Shown here: one piece after another, positions 51,221 through 62,168 of the stretch
Position numbering within the stretch: the first letter of the stretch is position 1
How the letters are laid out: every line of letters begins with the position of its first letter
From: Gordoniibacillus kamchatkensis
Lineage (GTDB): Bacteria; Bacillota; Bacilli; Paenibacillales; NBRC-103111
DNA: 64,000 bases
NCBI RefSeq assembly: GCF_000829455.1
Contig: NZ_JXAK01000001.1
Coordinates: 124,001 to 188,000 of the forward strand
Direction of reading: 5' to 3'
Notes under the pieces: generated by a model
Seen by the model: the letters and a program-made list of their open reading frames with translations, nothing else
What the model was told of the DNA's origin: nothing
The model's database searches: none
Program-made: the position numbers and the translations under genes

Positions 51221-52935
51221 ATGGCCAAAACATTGCCAAAAGTAGACGTTGTCATTGTCGGCGTCGGTTGGGGCGGCGGCATCATCGCCTCGGAGCTGAC
51301 CAAGAACGGCTTGACCGTCGTCGGACTCGAGAGGGGAAAGGAGCGGAAAACGGAAGATTACTACATGGTGCACGACGAGCTGCGGTATGCGCTGCGCTAC
51401 GAGCTCATGCAGGATTTGTCGAAGGAAACGGTCACGTTCCGCAGCAACGAAAAGATCCGGGCTTTGCCCATGCGCCAGTACGGGTCGTTTTTGATCGGCA
51501 CCGGTCTCGGCGGGGCGGGGGTGCATTGGAACGGCCAGACGTTCCGCTTCCTTCCTTACGATTTTCAAATTCGCAGCAAGACGGCGGAACGGTACGGCGC
51601 GAACAAAATCCTGCGGAAATGTCGATTCAGGACTGGGGCATTACGTACGACGAGCTCGAACCGTACTACGATAAATTCGAGAAAATGGTCGGCATTTCCG
51701 GCGAACCGAACCCGCTTGGCGGAAAGCGCTCCGCCGGTTACCCGACGCCGCCGATGAAGAAGACGCCGTCCATGCAGATGTTCATCGATGCCGCGACGCG
51801 CCTGAAGCTGCATCCTTATATGATGCCTTCCGCCAACTTGTCGACGGCGTATACGAATCCGGACGGCATCGCCCGCGCCCCATGCCAATATTGCGGCTAT
51901 TGCGAACGTTTCGGATGCGAGTACGGGGCGAAAGGCGATCCGGTCGTCACCGTCATCCCGGTCGCCAAAAAAACGGGGAAATTCGAAATTCGCACCCATT
52001 CGCAAGTAAGACGAATTTTACATACCGGCAACAAAGCGACCGGCGTGCTGTACACGGACGTGACGACAGGCGAAGATATCGAGCAGCCTGCCGACATCGT
52101 GGTGCTGACAAGCTATGTGTTCAACAACGTCCGGCTGCTGCTCATGTCCCAGCTCGGCAAGCCGTACGACGCTTCGACGGGGCAGGGCGTCATCGGCAAA
52201 AACTACGCTTATCAGGTCACGAAAGGCAACGCCGTCGGCTATTTCGAGAACAAGCAGTTCAACAATTTTGCCGGGGCGGGCGCGCTCGGCACGACAGTCG
52301 ATGATTACAACGGCGATAACTTCGATCATTCGAACGTCAATTTCATCCACGGCGGGATGATCTCCTTGACGCCGACCGGCTACCGGCCGATCCAGAACAA
52401 TCCGGTGCCGCCCGGCACGCCGGCTTGGGGCAAAGATTTCAAGGCGAGTTCCATCAAATACGCGAACCGCGCGCTGACGGTAGGCAGCCAAGGCTCGTGC
52501 ATGTCGTACAAGCACCATTATCTCGACCTCGATCCGACGTATAAAGACGCGTTCGGCGACCCGCTGCTGCGGATCACGTTCGACTTTGAAGATCAGGACC
52601 GCGAGCTTGCGAAGTTTTTGGCGCAAAAGAGCGCTGACATCGTGAAGGAAATGGGCGCCAACAACATTAACCAGATGAAGGATCTGGGTCCTTACGATAT
52701 TACCACCTATCAGTCTACGCACAACACGGGCGGCGTCATTATGGGCTCGGACCCGGCAACGTCGGCCGTCAACACTTATTTGCAAATGTGGGACGTCGAC
52801 AACTTGTTCGTCATCGGCGCCAGCGCATTCCCGCACAATTCCGGGTACAACCCGACGGGAACGGTCGGCGCTCTCGCTTACCGGGCCGCCGAAGGGATTC
52901 TCGCCTACCGGAAAAAGGGCGGCTTGCTCGCCTGA
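51221..52935 (+). CDS. GMC-family flavoprotein dehydrogenase, gluconate dehydrogenase-type (frame broken by one missing base)
   Basis: Adding one C to the CC at 51610-51611 joins two frames into a 571-residue protein. It has an FAD Rossmann motif (VVIVGVGWGGGIIASEL, about 10-26), a cysteine-rich segment (APCQYCGYCERFGCEYGAKG near 225), and the C-terminal GMC region with the active-site His/Asn area (STHNTGGVIMGSDP; FPHNSGYNPTGTVGALAYRA). It oxidises a sugar or polyol and passes electrons to cytochrome c. It has no own signal; export would be by hitch-hiking on the Tat-carrying small subunit. Confidence 0.87.
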
Positions 52936-53016
52936 CAAGGATAAACGGGTTACGCCTAGGAGGAACCTGCTTCCTTCGTCCTTTAGGACGAACGCGTTTC
53001 CCGCAACGGAATCAGC

Positions 53017-53070
53017 AAAAAAAGACCGGAGAGCGATGCTTGCAGCAAGCGCGTCTCCGGTCTTTTTATT
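53017..53070. terminator. Convergent terminator between dehydrogenase and tatA
   Basis: AAAAAGACCGGAGA pairs with TCTCCGGTCTTTTT; T-runs on both strands. Confidence 0.92.
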
Positions 53071-53085
53071 TTGCTATGGTCATTG

Positions 53086-53289
53086 TCAGAGCAGCTTGCG
53101 CGGCCGCTCGCCGAACTCTCCGCTCAGCTCGTCTTTGTCGTCGTCGACGATGCCCTTGGTGGAATTGCGGAACTCCCTGAGCGTATCGCCGAAAGCCCGC
53201 CCGAGCTGGGGAAGCTTGGCCGGCCCGAAGACGACGAGAGCGATCAGCAAAATGATGATCAATCCGGAAGCGCCGATATTGTTGAACAT
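53086..53289 (-). CDS. tatA: Sec-independent translocase protein TatA
   Basis: The 67-residue protein has the TatA layout: one membrane helix (GLIIILLIALVVFGPAKLPQ, with the FGPxKLP hinge), an amphipathic helix (LGRAFGDTLREFRNSTKG) and an acidic tail. The ATG follows AAGGAGAAGG. With TatC it forms a minimal TatAC pore. It sits beside a Tat substrate gene, so it may be dedicated to the dehydrogenase. Confidence 0.94.
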   Translation of the reverse strand: MFNNIGASGLIIILLIALVVFGPAKLPQLGRAFGDTLREFRNSTKGIVDDDKDELSGEFGERPRKLL

Positions 53290-53316
53290 GGGAACCTTCT
53301 CCTTTGGCTTGACAGT

Positions 53317-54045
53317 TTAGTTTGGCGCGGCAACGAGACGTTTGCGGTAATACCTGGCGGCGACGGCGGCGCTGACTTCGAACAGCAGCAGCAGCGGGAT
53401 CGTCACCGACAAGTGCGAGACAAAGTCGGGCGGCGAGATGCAGGAGCCGAGCACGGCGAGCGCGACGTACGCGTATTTCCTCGCCGTTCTCATCCTGGCG
53501 GGATTCAGAATGCCGAGCCTTGTCAGAAACAGGATGACCAGCGGCATTTCAAATGCGGCACCGAGCGGGAATACGACGCCAAACAGAAACGAAAAATAGT
53601 CGCCGATCCCGTACGTTTCGACCGCCCCGATCGTCCCGTTCATCGATTTCATGAAACGGAGCATCATCGGAAACACTACCCAATAGGCGAACGAGATCCC
53701 GGTTACGAACAGGGCGAAAGAGGCAGGGACGTAGAACAGCGTGCCTTTCGCTTCCTGCTCGGTGAGCCCCGGCCGGACGAAAGCCCATAATTGGTAAAGC
53801 AGCACCGGAAGCGTGAGCAGCGCGGCGAAGACAAAGGCACACCGCAAGTAGACGAACAGTCCGTCGGTAAAAGAAAATACGTTCCACTCGACGGTTGCCG
53901 CTACGGGCTGCGACTTCAAATAGCGCAAAATTTGCGGAGCCGCGTACAGCCCCCCGCACATCGCTGCGAGGAAACAGCCGATGACGACAATGAGCCGCTT
54001 TCGGAGCTCGGACAGATGCATGACCAATTCGCTATTTTGTTCCAA
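53317..54045 (-). CDS. tatC: Sec-independent translocase protein TatC
   Basis: About 242 residues with six membrane helices and the TatC signature regions LVMHLSELRKRLIVVIGCFL near the start, VRPGLTEQEAKGTLFYVPAS and ARKYAYVALAVLGSCISPPD. It recognises twin-arginine signals. Start codons available are TTG; I take the one six bases after GGTGA. It lies 27 bases upstream of tatA in the same operon. Confidence 0.93.
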   Translation of the reverse strand: MEQNSELVMHLSELRKRLIVVIGCFLAAMCGGLYAAPQILRYLKSQPVAATVEWNVFSFTDGLFVYLRCAFVFAALLTLPVLLYQLWAFVRPGLTEQEAKGTLFYVPASFALFVTGISFAYWVVFPMMLRFMKSMNGTIGAVETYGIGDYFSFLFGVVFPLGAAFEMPLVILFLTRLGILNPARMRTARKYAYVALAVLGSCISPPDFVSHLSVTIPLLLLFEVSAAVAARYYRKRLVAAPN

Positions 54046-54264
54046 GAACAATCACCGTTTTCTCACAAAGACTTAGCGTTCCGAATCCGCGGCGAGGAAC
54101 ATGCTTATTATTTCCAGACGCCGAATAGTTATGCCTGGTCTTTGCTCGTTTACACTTGCCCGATGCCAAATATTTGCTGGCCCCATGCATGCTGTCTGCA
54201 ATTATGGGCAATCTAACAATGAATGCAAAGCTCATTTCACGACATCAGAATCGTCGGAGGCACT

Positions 54265-54633
54265 ATGAAAAAACTTCAATTATCGGTAGCTGGCCTAGCG
54301 ATAGCCGTTTGCCTTTCAGGCTGCGGGACCAACCCGGCCCCTGCGCCTGCCGCTCCGGCTCCGGCCCCCGCTGCTCCAGCTCCTGCGCCCGCCGCAGGCG
54401 GGACGACGACGGTAGACGCACAGGCGATTTACAAGCAAAATTGCATGAGCTGTCATGGAGCCGACCTGTCGGGAGGCGTAGGACCTAACTTGCAAAAAGT
54501 CGGGTCGAGGCTGTCGGCGGATCAAATTACGGCTCAAATTGCCAACGGCAAAGGCGCCATGCCCCCGTTCAAAGGAACGCTGAAGGACCCGGACATTGCC
54601 GCTTTGGCTGGGTGGTTAGAAGCGCATAAGTAA
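54265..54633 (+). CDS. Lipoprotein cytochrome c
   Basis: The 122-residue protein has a lipobox ([13 protein letters not shown]), a Pro/Ala repeat linker ([20 protein letters not shown]) and a single class I cytochrome c domain with the haem motif QNCMSCHG and an axial-ligand Met in [14 protein letters not shown]. It faces outward, anchored to the membrane. Its place next to the flavoprotein genes suggests it is the electron acceptor, replacing the cytochrome subunit of gluconate dehydrogenases. Confidence 0.9.
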   Translation: MKKLQLSVAGLAIAVCLSGCGTNPAPAPAAPAPAPAAPAPAPAAGGTTTVDAQAIYKQNCMSCHGADLSGGVGPNLQKVGSRLSADQITAQIANGKGAMPPFKGTLKDPDIAALAGWLEAHK

Positions 54634-54651
54634 CATAAAAAACGATGACGG

Positions 54652-54676
54652 AAGCCGCATAAAACGCGGCTTTTTG
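54652..54676 (+). terminator. Terminator after the cytochrome c gene
   Basis: AGCCGC-ATAAAAC-GCGGCT followed by TTTTTG. Confidence 0.85.
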
Positions 54677-54814
54677 TCTTTATGGGATTCGCTTGACCCT
54701 AACACCGGTGTCAGGGTTTAGAATGAGATTATCTCGAGAAGAAGGGCGGGCGGAGCTGAAGTAAGGTACCTGAAATGATGTTTCCTATCCAACTGAAAAG
54801 GAAGAGAACGCTTT

Positions 54815-55027
54815 ATGGATATTACGCCGCAAGAAAAATCCATGATCAAGGCTTTCCGCGAGACTGGCTTACCGCCTTTATTTGTGCTCATACGAGTCAG
54901 AAACGATATTGCAAACGATATTGAAAATGTCGAAGAGAGCCAAAGAGATGTTATTGTTAAAACATTGGAAAAATACATCGGCCCGCTGTGGGAAGACCAT
55001 CAAGAAGCGAAAACGAACCTAACTTAA
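54815..55027 (+). CDS. Small hypothetical protein (70 aa)
   Basis: The sequence (MDITPQEKSMIKAFRETGLP, then VRNDIANDIENVEESQRDVI) is charged and helical with no signal peptide. A GGAAGAG site lies about ten bases upstream. It may be a small regulatory or structural protein; no family is recognised. It is alone, followed by a convergent terminator. Confidence 0.55.
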   Translation: MDITPQEKSMIKAFRETGLPPLFVLIRVRNDIANDIENVEESQRDVIVKTLEKYIGPLWEDHQEAKTNLT

Positions 55028-55126
55028 CAATGCTGCGCCCGATACCGGGGCTTCACAGGGCGAGCAGTGGGCGATTTTAGGCCGGAAGCAAACTGAATGC
55101 CTAATTGCACGGCTATTCCGTCCCAG

Positions 55127-55165
55127 CAAAAAACTGCGCCCGCACGGCGGCGGCGCAGTTTTTTG
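55127..55165. terminator. Convergent terminator
   Basis: AAAACTGCGCC pairs with GGCGCAGTTTT; T-runs on both strands. It lies between the small protein gene and the ArsB-type gene. Confidence 0.88.
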
Positions 55166-55166
55166 T

Positions 55167-56585
55167 TTAGTTTCGCGAAGAAGAGACCTCGCTTTTGCCT
55201 TGCTTCGTTCGGGCGAGCGCTTTGGCGGCTGCGGCCAAAGCGATTGCCGTTACGGCGATGATGGCCATCCACAAGACGGCATGATGGCCGGAGCCATGCA
55301 TGATGCGCAGCCATACATACAGTCCGGTAAGGGTGATAAACAGTGTCGGGACCGTCAGTACAATGCCCGTTTTCAAATAGTTGCCCCACGTAATTTTCAC
55401 GTCTTTGCGGGACAGCACATGAAGCCAGAGCAGCGTTGCCAGCGAACCGATCGGCGTAATTTTCGGCCCCAAATCGCTCCCGATCACATTCGCATATACC
55501 AAAGCCTCGCGGATAGCGCCTTCGGTCGCCGTCCCTTTGACCGCCAGCGCATCGATCATAACGGTAGGCAAGTTATTCATTATCGAGGATAAAATCGCCG
55601 CAATGAACCCCATGCCGACGGCGGATGAAAACAAGCCTCGATTGGCGACGGCTTGAATGATGGCTCCGAGCGCATCGATCAGCCCTGCGTTGCGAAGGCC
55701 GTATACGACTACGTACATGCCGACCGAAAAAACTACGATCGTCCAAGGGGCTTCTTTCAGGACGCGTTTCGTTTCAATCGCGGGGCTGCGCCGCGCGGCT
55801 AACAAGAGCGAACCGGCGGCAAGGCCGGCCACCGCCGATATCGGGACATGAAGGAACGGGCTGGCGAAATACGCCGCCAGCAGCAACACCAGAATGGCCC
55901 ACGAGAGCCGGAACAGCTTCATGTCTTTGATCGCTTCGCGCGGCGGCTTCAGCTGCGCCGCATCGTAACGGCCGGGGATGGCGCCGCGATAAAACAACAT
56001 CAGCACCAGCAAGCTCGCCGCCACCGAAAACAAATTCGGCACGATCATGCGGCCGGCGTACTGCCCGAATCCGATTCCGAAATAATCCGCGGAAATAATG
56101 TTGACCAAATTGCTGATGACCAGCGGCAGCGATGCCGTATCTGCGATAAATCCGCCGGCCATAACGAACGGCAAAACCGTCTTACTCTCAAAACGAAGCG
56201 CCCGCACCATGGCGAGCACGATCGGAGTCAGAATGAGCGCCGCGCCGTCGTTGGCGAACAGCGCGGAGACGGCAGCTCCGAGCAGAATAACGTAAACGAA
56301 CATGAGCTTGCCGTTGCCTTTCGCCAGCCGCGCCATATGAAGTGCCGCCCACTCGAAAAAACCGATTTCATCCAGCATGAGCGAAATCACAATGATCCCG
56401 ACGAAGGCGAGTGTCGCATTCCATACAATGCCGGCAACTGTGCCGACATCCGCAAAGCTGACTACGCCGGCGCATAGAGCGAGTACGGCTCCTCCGGCGG
56501 CGGACCAGCCGATGCTGAGCCCTTTCGGCTGCCAGATCACCATCGTCAACGTGAGCAAAAAGATAAGAAGCGCAATAAGTGCCAT
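55167..56585 (-). CDS. ArsB/NhaD-superfamily (arsenite efflux-type) permease
   Basis: About 472 residues with about twelve membrane helices. The ion-transporter motifs [20 protein letters not shown] and [17 protein letters not shown] are those of the ArsB group, and [20 protein letters not shown] is conserved in arsenite pumps. It likely expels arsenite or antimonite, or transports another anion. No arsR or arsC is adjacent, so the arsenic role is not secured. The ATG follows GGAGG. Confidence 0.82.
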   Translation of the reverse strand: MALIALLIFLLTLTMVIWQPKGLSIGWSAAGGAVLALCAGVVSFADVGTVAGIVWNATLAFVGIIVISLMLDEIGFFEWAALHMARLAKGNGKLMFVYVILLGAAVSALFANDGAALILTPIVLAMVRALRFESKTVLPFVMAGGFIADTASLPLVISNLVNIISADYFGIGFGQYAGRMIVPNLFSVAASLLVLMLFYRGAIPGRYDAAQLKPPREAIKDMKLFRLSWAILVLLLAAYFASPFLHVPISAVAGLAAGSLLLAARRSPAIETKRVLKEAPWTIVVFSVGMYVVVYGLRNAGLIDALGAIIQAVANRGLFSSAVGMGFIAAILSSIMNNLPTVMIDALAVKGTATEGAIREALVYANVIGSDLGPKITPIGSLATLLWLHVLSRKDVKITWGNYLKTGIVLTVPTLFITLTGLYVWLRIMHGSGHHAVLWMAIIAVTAIALAAAAKALARTKQGKSEVSSSRN

Positions 56586-56644
56586 GCATGCCTCCAAGGT
56601 TTATTCGAAACATGCAGCTAGTATATAATAGGGCGCTAATATGA

Positions 56645-57685
56645 TCAATTCAATCCGAACAGATGAACAAGGCCGAAGCCCAAGCCCGACAGCAAAACCG
56701 AACCGGCGAGCCCCGCGAAGAACGATTTCATGCCGAGGCGGCGGAAGGTTGCGATGTCTACGTTAAGCCCAAGGCCGGCCATCGCCATGGCGATCAGCAA
56801 ATAAGCCGCTACGACCACTTGATTCGCTGCGGGAGCCGGGATCACACCCAGCGTGTTGATGCCGCTCATCGCCAGAAAACCGAGAATGAACCACGGCATC
56901 GGGATCGATTTCCAGCTTGTTTTGGCTGTCTGCCCGTTCTCCATATGCGTCGCCCGGTTTGCCCAGATGCCGATCAGTATGGCTACAGGCACCAGCAGCG
57001 CAACCCGCGTCAGCTTGACGATAACCGCCAGATCGACCGCATCTTTCCCGCCGGGCGCCGCTGCAGCGATAACGTGTGCGATTTCATGCAGCGTCGCTCC
57101 GGCGAAAATGCCGTAGCCTTTGTCCGACAGTCCGAGCACAGGGAAGAGCAGCGTATACGTCAGGGTGAAAATCGTGCCGAGAATCGCTACCGTGGCGGCG
57201 CCAACAGCCGTCTCGTCATCGCTTGCCTTGATCTGCGGCGATATCGCCACGACGGCCGCCGCTCCGCAAATGGCGGTGCCGCAGGCAGTCAGAATGCCGA
57301 GTCTTTTATCCACGTGAAAAAGCCGCGTAATGCCGTAAACGACGAAGAGCGCAAACGCAATATTGATGACCGCAATCGCCAGCACCTTCGGCCCCGCCTG
57401 CACGATATCCATAAGGTTGAGCCGCATTCCGAGCAGAATGATGCCCAAGCGAAGCAGCTTTTTGCTGGAGAAAGCTATGCCGGCAATCGCCCGCTCCGGC
57501 ACGCCGATTGCCGCTCTCCAGGCAATGCCAAGCAATATCGCAATGACGAGCTGGCCCATAATGCTTAAGAACGGCAAGCCCGCCAAAAATTTCGCCGTAA
57601 CGGCAAGCAGCAACGTTAATCCGATTCCTTGCGCAAAACCGAAGCCTTGTTTCTTTCTCAACGGAAGGGCGTATGCCTTTGCCAT
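56645..57685 (-). CDS. YeiH-family putative sulfate exporter (UPF0324)
   Basis: The 346-residue protein has about ten membrane helices and the family regions LLRLGIILLGMRLNLMDI, LTACGTAICGAAAVVAISP and FAGATLHEIAHVIAAAAPGG. A LysR gene starts 173 bases away in the opposite direction, the common arrangement for this family, and would regulate it. The ATG follows GTGAGGA. Confidence 0.87.
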   Translation of the reverse strand: MAKAYALPLRKKQGFGFAQGIGLTLLLAVTAKFLAGLPFLSIMGQLVIAILLGIAWRAAIGVPERAIAGIAFSSKKLLRLGIILLGMRLNLMDIVQAGPKVLAIAVINIAFALFVVYGITRLFHVDKRLGILTACGTAICGAAAVVAISPQIKASDDETAVGAATVAILGTIFTLTYTLLFPVLGLSDKGYGIFAGATLHEIAHVIAAAAPGGKDAVDLAVIVKLTRVALLVPVAILIGIWANRATHMENGQTAKTSWKSIPMPWFILGFLAMSGINTLGVIPAPAANQVVVAAYLLIAMAMAGLGLNVDIATFRRLGMKSFFAGLAGSVLLSGLGFGLVHLFGLN

Positions 57686-57857
57686 TGTCCTCACTCCCCT
57701 TGTTGTCATCGCGCGCGGGTTTTACGGCTTCACTATACGGCTTCGCATGCGGAATGGGAAATACCGATCTGCTATTCGAATCATGAGAAAAACTTATGAT
57801 TGGTTTGCCGACTCGGGGGAATGAGTATAGAATGGGAGAAAACAAGGGGGGCTTCGC

Positions 57858-58738
57858 ATGATCGTCGAAACGCTTCGCGTGTTTGTCACGGTGTCGGAGC
57901 AGCGCAATTTCTCCCGCGCGGCGGAAATGTTAAACTTGTCCCAGCCGGGCGTCAGCTTGCATATACGCAATTTGGAAAACGAGTTCGGAACCAAGCTCAT
58001 GCATCGTTCGCCCAAGCATGTCCAGTTGACCGAAGCCGGGGACATGCTATATAGCGCGCGAAACAAATTCTCGCTTTGTATGAGGATGCGAAGCAGGACA
58101 TTTTCAGGCTGCAGGACAGGGTGACCGGATCGCTCCAGGTCGGGGCCAGCTTCACGATCGGGGAGTACATTTTGCCGCGGCTGCTCGCGGAATTCGCCGG
58201 CCAGTATCCGCAAGTCGAGATGAGCGTGACGATCGGCAACACGGAGGAAATCAGCCAGGCTGTGCGGGGAAACAAGCTGGATCTGGGCCTGGTGGAAGGC
58301 AGCGTGACGGCGGCCGACCTGATCGTCACCCCTTACATGAAGGACGAAATGATTTTGATCGCGGCCGCCGGCCATCCCCTCGCTTCCCTCCGCATCGCCG
58401 GTCTACCGTTGCTGCAAAACCAAGTGTGGGTGCTTCGCGAAAGCGGTTCCGGCACACGCGCTTTCAGCGACCAGTTCATCCGGCAAGCCGGCCTTGCGGT
58501 GAAACGGTCTTATGTATTTAACAGCAGTCAAGGGGTAAAAGAAGCCGTAGCCGCCGGACTGGGCATAGCGATTTTGTCCCGGTGGGTTGTGCGCAAAGAA
58601 CTGGAAGCAGGCGAGATTTGCGAAATCGCCATCAAGGGAAGCCGCTTGGAACGGGACTTTTCGCTGATTCGGAGCAAGGACCATGCGGCAACGATGGCGT
58701 GCAGCGTGTTTATACAAAAACTGCTTGGAAGAAGTTAA
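57858..58738 (+). CDS. LysR-family regulator (frame broken by one missing base)
   Basis: Joining two frames with one added base near 58054-58058 gives 293 residues, a normal LysR length. The N-terminal winged helix is MIVETLRVFVTVSEQRNFSR with AAEMLNLSQPGVSLHIRNLE; the sensor domain follows (GSLQVGASFTIGEYILPRLL, VWVLRESGSGTRAFSDQFI). It resembles CysL/YwfK-type regulators and lies divergent to the yeiH-type gene, which it probably controls. Confidence 0.85.
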
Positions 58739-58780
58739 TCCGCGGTTATCGCGCGTACATACCGACGAAGAATCTTTCGA

Positions 58781-58815
58781 AAGCCTGTCTCTCATAATGA
58801 GAACAGGCTGTTTTG
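58781..58815 (+). terminator. Terminator after the LysR gene
   Basis: AGCCTGT and ACAGGCT pair around an inner CTCAT/ATGAG stem, followed by GTTTTG. Confidence 0.8.
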
Positions 58816-58933
58816 TTGGATCCGCTCGATGCGATGGCGCTGCATCAACCGAATGCTTTTTTGTAAATCGGTTGCTCGTACACCTGCTTCCAGAGATCAA
58901 AAGGCATATCGTCCGTCACTCTCCCGTCTATTC

Positions 58934-59766
58934 TCAACCTTTAACCGCTCCTGCAACCAGACCCTGAATGATATATCTCTGCATGAACAGGAAAAATATG
59001 ATAATCGGAATAATTGAAATTGAGAGCGCTGCCATAATAAATTCCCAGTCATTTGCATAATTACCGAAAAATACGCTGACAGCGAGTGGAATGGTACGGT
59101 ATTCATTGGAGCTGATCATGACGAGCGGAAGCATGAAGTCATTGTAAACTGCAAGAACTTTAATGATAGCAATTGTTGTCGTAATAGGCATCAAAAGGGG
59201 CAGAACAATCCGGAAATACATTTTAAAGGGCCCACAACCGTCTATATGTGCGGATTCTTCCAATTCAACGGGTATTGATTTTACAAAGCCGTGATACAGG
59301 AACAAAGCGCTAGGAACCAAAAGCCCCAGTACATGAAGACAAGGCCGTGCAATGTGTTTACCAGGTGGAAATCTTTCGCAACCTTAAGAGCAGGAACCAT
59401 AATGATTTGAAACGGAATCACCAACGAGGACAGAACGAAATAAAAAATGAACCGGCTGATTTTCCCCGGACTTCGGACGAGTCGGTACGCTGCGGCTGAA
59501 CTTGCCAACAATACACCGATCACGGAACTTACGGTGACGAGTAAGGAATTGAGGAAGGCGCGAGGATAATTCATCAATACCCAGACCTTCGAGAAATTTT
59601 CTAACGTCGGCTCATTCGGCATGGAGACAAGAGATTTCATAACTTCGGGATACGTCTTCACACTATTAATAAGAATTAGAAATATCGGATAAAGTGTGAG
59701 TGACGCAAATATGACAAGCAGAAGCTCAAGCGCCAATTTTCCGGCTCCGTATCGCGATGTTCTCAT
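58934..59766 (-). CDS. Carbohydrate ABC transporter permease (MalG-like; frame broken by one missing base)
   Basis: One base added to the A4 run at 59319-59322 joins two frames into 277 residues. The N-terminal part has ELLLVIFASLTLYPIFLILI, and the C-terminal part has the EAA loop LEESAHIDGCGPFKMYFRIV and the usual end RYIIQGLVAGAVKG. The ATG overlaps the upstream permease stop (ATGA). Third importer of the window; served by the YesN/YesM-type regulators upstream. Confidence 0.87.
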
Positions 59767-60641
59767 GCCTCTACCTCTTTTCTTTTCAAAATGGCAACCT
59801 GAACAACGGAAAACAGAGTCAAAATGAGGAAAAATATGACTGCCTTAGCAGATGCATAAGAGAACAAATCTTTGCTGAAGGCATCCTGGAAAATTTGGTA
59901 CGAAATGGACTCAGTCGTTCCGTACGGTCCACCCATTGTAAGCGAGTAGTTAATATCGAAAGATTTAAATCCGTTGATGATGGAAAGAAACAGACAAATC
60001 GTGATGGAGGGACGGATCAGGGGCAGAACGATGCTCCAAAAGCGTTTTATCCTTCCCGCTCCGTCAATTTCTGCGGCTTCCATCAGTTCATGAGACAGTC
60101 CTTGCAGCCCTGCCAAGTAAATAATCATGTAGTAACCGAGAGTATGCCATACTGTAACGATGATAATTGCCCAAAAAGCATATTTCGGCAAAGCTAACCA
60201 GCTTGAATGCAAAATGCCGATACCTGTCAGTTCTCCGATTTGCGGAAATAGGCGGGTTATAATAAAATTCCAAATGAAACCGATAATGACCGTCCCCATC
60301 ACGGTAGGTAAAAAAAACGCCGTACGAAGCAAATTTCTCGACTTCAACCCTACATTTAACGCAACGGCCAATATCAACCCCAAGACGTTAAGCCCGATAA
60401 CCGTAGCTAATACATATTTCAAGGTGAAAGAGATAGTTCTGGCAAAGTCCGTATCTGTCAAGACGTTTCTGTAATTTTTCCAGCCCACCCAATGCGTATG
60501 GCTGTTAATCCCGTTCCAATCTTGAAAAGAATAAATAATCGAACGTATAAAGGGAAGAAATATAAAGAGTAGAAATAAGATTAGCATTGGACCGACAAAT
60601 GCAATATAAACAAGAGACTTCCGATAAATTTGTTTATTCAT
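59763..60641 (-). CDS. Carbohydrate ABC transporter permease (MalF-like)
   Basis: The 292-residue protein has six membrane helices and the EAA loop LMEAAEIDGAGRIKRFWSIV. The start follows AAAGGAGCAG. It pairs with the downstream MalG-like protein. Codon use is more AT-rich than in the earlier importers. Confidence 0.92.
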   Translation of the reverse strand: MNKQIYRKSLVYIAFVGPMLILFLLFIFLPFIRSIIYSFQDWNGINSHTHWVGWKNYRNVLTDTDFARTISFTLKYVLATVIGLNVLGLILAVALNVGLKSRNLLRTAFFLPTVMGTVIIGFIWNFIITRLFPQIGELTGIGILHSSWLALPKYAFWAIIIVTVWHTLGYYMIIYLAGLQGLSHELMEAAEIDGAGRIKRFWSIVLPLIRPSITICLFLSIINGFKSFDINYSLTMGGPYGTTESISYQIFQDAFSKDLFSYASAKAVIFFLILTLFSVVQVAILKRKEVEA

Positions 60642-60717
60642 GCTGCTGCTCCTTTTAAAAATGCTCTGAAACTGATCAGGACCCGGCTGCTTACATGCCG
60701 AGCCCTGATTTTGGAAG

Positions 60718-62007
60718 CTATTTATTCAGTCGCTGTGTCCAAATATCCTGCAATTGCTTCACCGTTTGGTCCTTTGTCGCTACACCGGCGATATAGGCTT
60801 GAAGCGGTTTTGAAATATCCGTATTGAAGCCGGACGGCCAAAGCTCGGTGCCGAAGTTGTCGTAGGTTTTGCCTGCTTTAATGTAAGTGTTCATGTCTTT
60901 GTGCAAAGGTCCAATCTGGCTCGCGTTAAGATCATCAAATACCGGCGCCACCTTTAATGTTTCCACAAGATATTTCTGACCGTTGTCATGCAGCCAATTC
61001 AAAAACTTTTTGCTTTCCTCCAAATGTTCGGAGCTTTTGTTGATTACGAAGTTGCTTGTGCTGGCGACCATCAACTTGGTTTCGGAAGCGTTATCGCTCA
61101 GTGGTACGGCGAACAATCCCATATTCAAATTCGGATTTTGCTTCAGAAGCGGAGCGGTATACCAAGTCCCTTGTTTGATCATTGCCATTTTGCCGCTGGC
61201 GAAATCCTTTTGTTGCTGTGTGAAGTCATAGGCGATAGAGTCTTTTCCAAATCCGTAATCGTCAGTCAAATCAAGCAGAGCAAAAAAGTTATTTATATTG
61301 GATAAATCCTTGATCTGTTTTGTGCCTTTGTTCAGCTGATCGATAAACCCATTCTCATCCTGTTCATGAGCAAAGGTTACGCCAAAAAGGTGCATCAGAA
61401 AGCCCCAGTTTTTCCACGCCTCACCGAACGGCTGGATTCCGGCCGCTTTCAATTTTTCGGCTGTCTGCTTCAGCTCCGTCAGGGTAACCGGAACATTCGT
61501 AATCCCTGCTTTGGCAAACAAATCTTTGTTATAAACAATACCGTTCCCTTCAATCTGTAGCGGAAAACCCAATTTCTTTCCATCGACCGTGATGTTGCGA
61601 ATGCCTTCCGGCAGTACATGCTTCGCCCATGGCTCGTTCGATAAATCCGCAAGCTTTTCGGACCAAGCGGGAATATCTGCAGGGGACAGATAAAAAATAT
61701 CCGGAGCGTCACCTGCGGCAAACCTGGTTTTGAGCAAGGCAGCCCCATTATCCGGAGGAATTTGAAAGTCCACTTGCACGCCCGGATGTCCGGCTTGATA
61801 ATCGCCTACAATCGTTTTTACGGCTTCCGTATCCTTAGGAGTCAGTCCCATGACTTTCAGGGTGATCGTTTTGGTCTTGGACGAGCTTGCACCTGACCCC
61901 GAATTAGCGTTTCCCCCTCCATCGCTTGATTGCTTGCCCATGCACCCGGTAAGAGCCGTAGCGACAATAAGCGACACAGCCAACACCGAAAACCATTTCT
62001 TTCTCAT
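60718..62007 (-). CDS. Sugar ABC transporter solute-binding lipoprotein
   Basis: About 429 residues starting MRKKWFSVLAVSLIVATALT with the lipobox LTGC. The body (IFYLSPADIPAWSEKLADLS, NGIVYNKDLFAKAGITNVP) is a family-1 extracellular sugar-binding protein. The ATG at 62005-62007 follows GAGGAGGGG. It heads the operon and lies just downstream of the two-component genes that likely induce it. Confidence 0.92.
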   Translation of the reverse strand: MRKKWFSVLAVSLIVATALTGCMGKQSSDGGGNANSGSGASSSKTKTITLKVMGLTPKDTEAVKTIVGDYQAGHPGVQVDFQIPPDNGAALLKTRFAAGDAPDIFYLSPADIPAWSEKLADLSNEPWAKHVLPEGIRNITVDGKKLGFPLQIEGNGIVYNKDLFAKAGITNVPVTLTELKQTAEKLKAAGIQPFGEAWKNWGFLMHLFGVTFAHEQDENGFIDQLNKGTKQIKDLSNINNFFALLDLTDDYGFGKDSIAYDFTQQQKDFASGKMAMIKQGTWYTAPLLKQNPNLNMGLFAVPLSDNASETKLMVASTSNFVINKSSEHLEESKKFLNWLHDNGQKYLVETLKVAPVFDDLNASQIGPLHKDMNTYIKAGKTYDNFGTELWPSGFNTDISKPLQAYIAGVATKDQTVKQLQDIWTQRLNK

Positions 62008-62168
62008 TTCGTAGCCCCTCCTCAACATTCTCGACACATGAATATTGTAAATTCCACAAACTTGAGCGGACAGGTAGAATCGTCTTATAAAAAAGGAATA
62101 TGTGACTCACTGCCCTCCTCTTAAAAGGCAAGCCCGATCCGCTGGAAATCGCAGGTCAGGCTTGCCAG

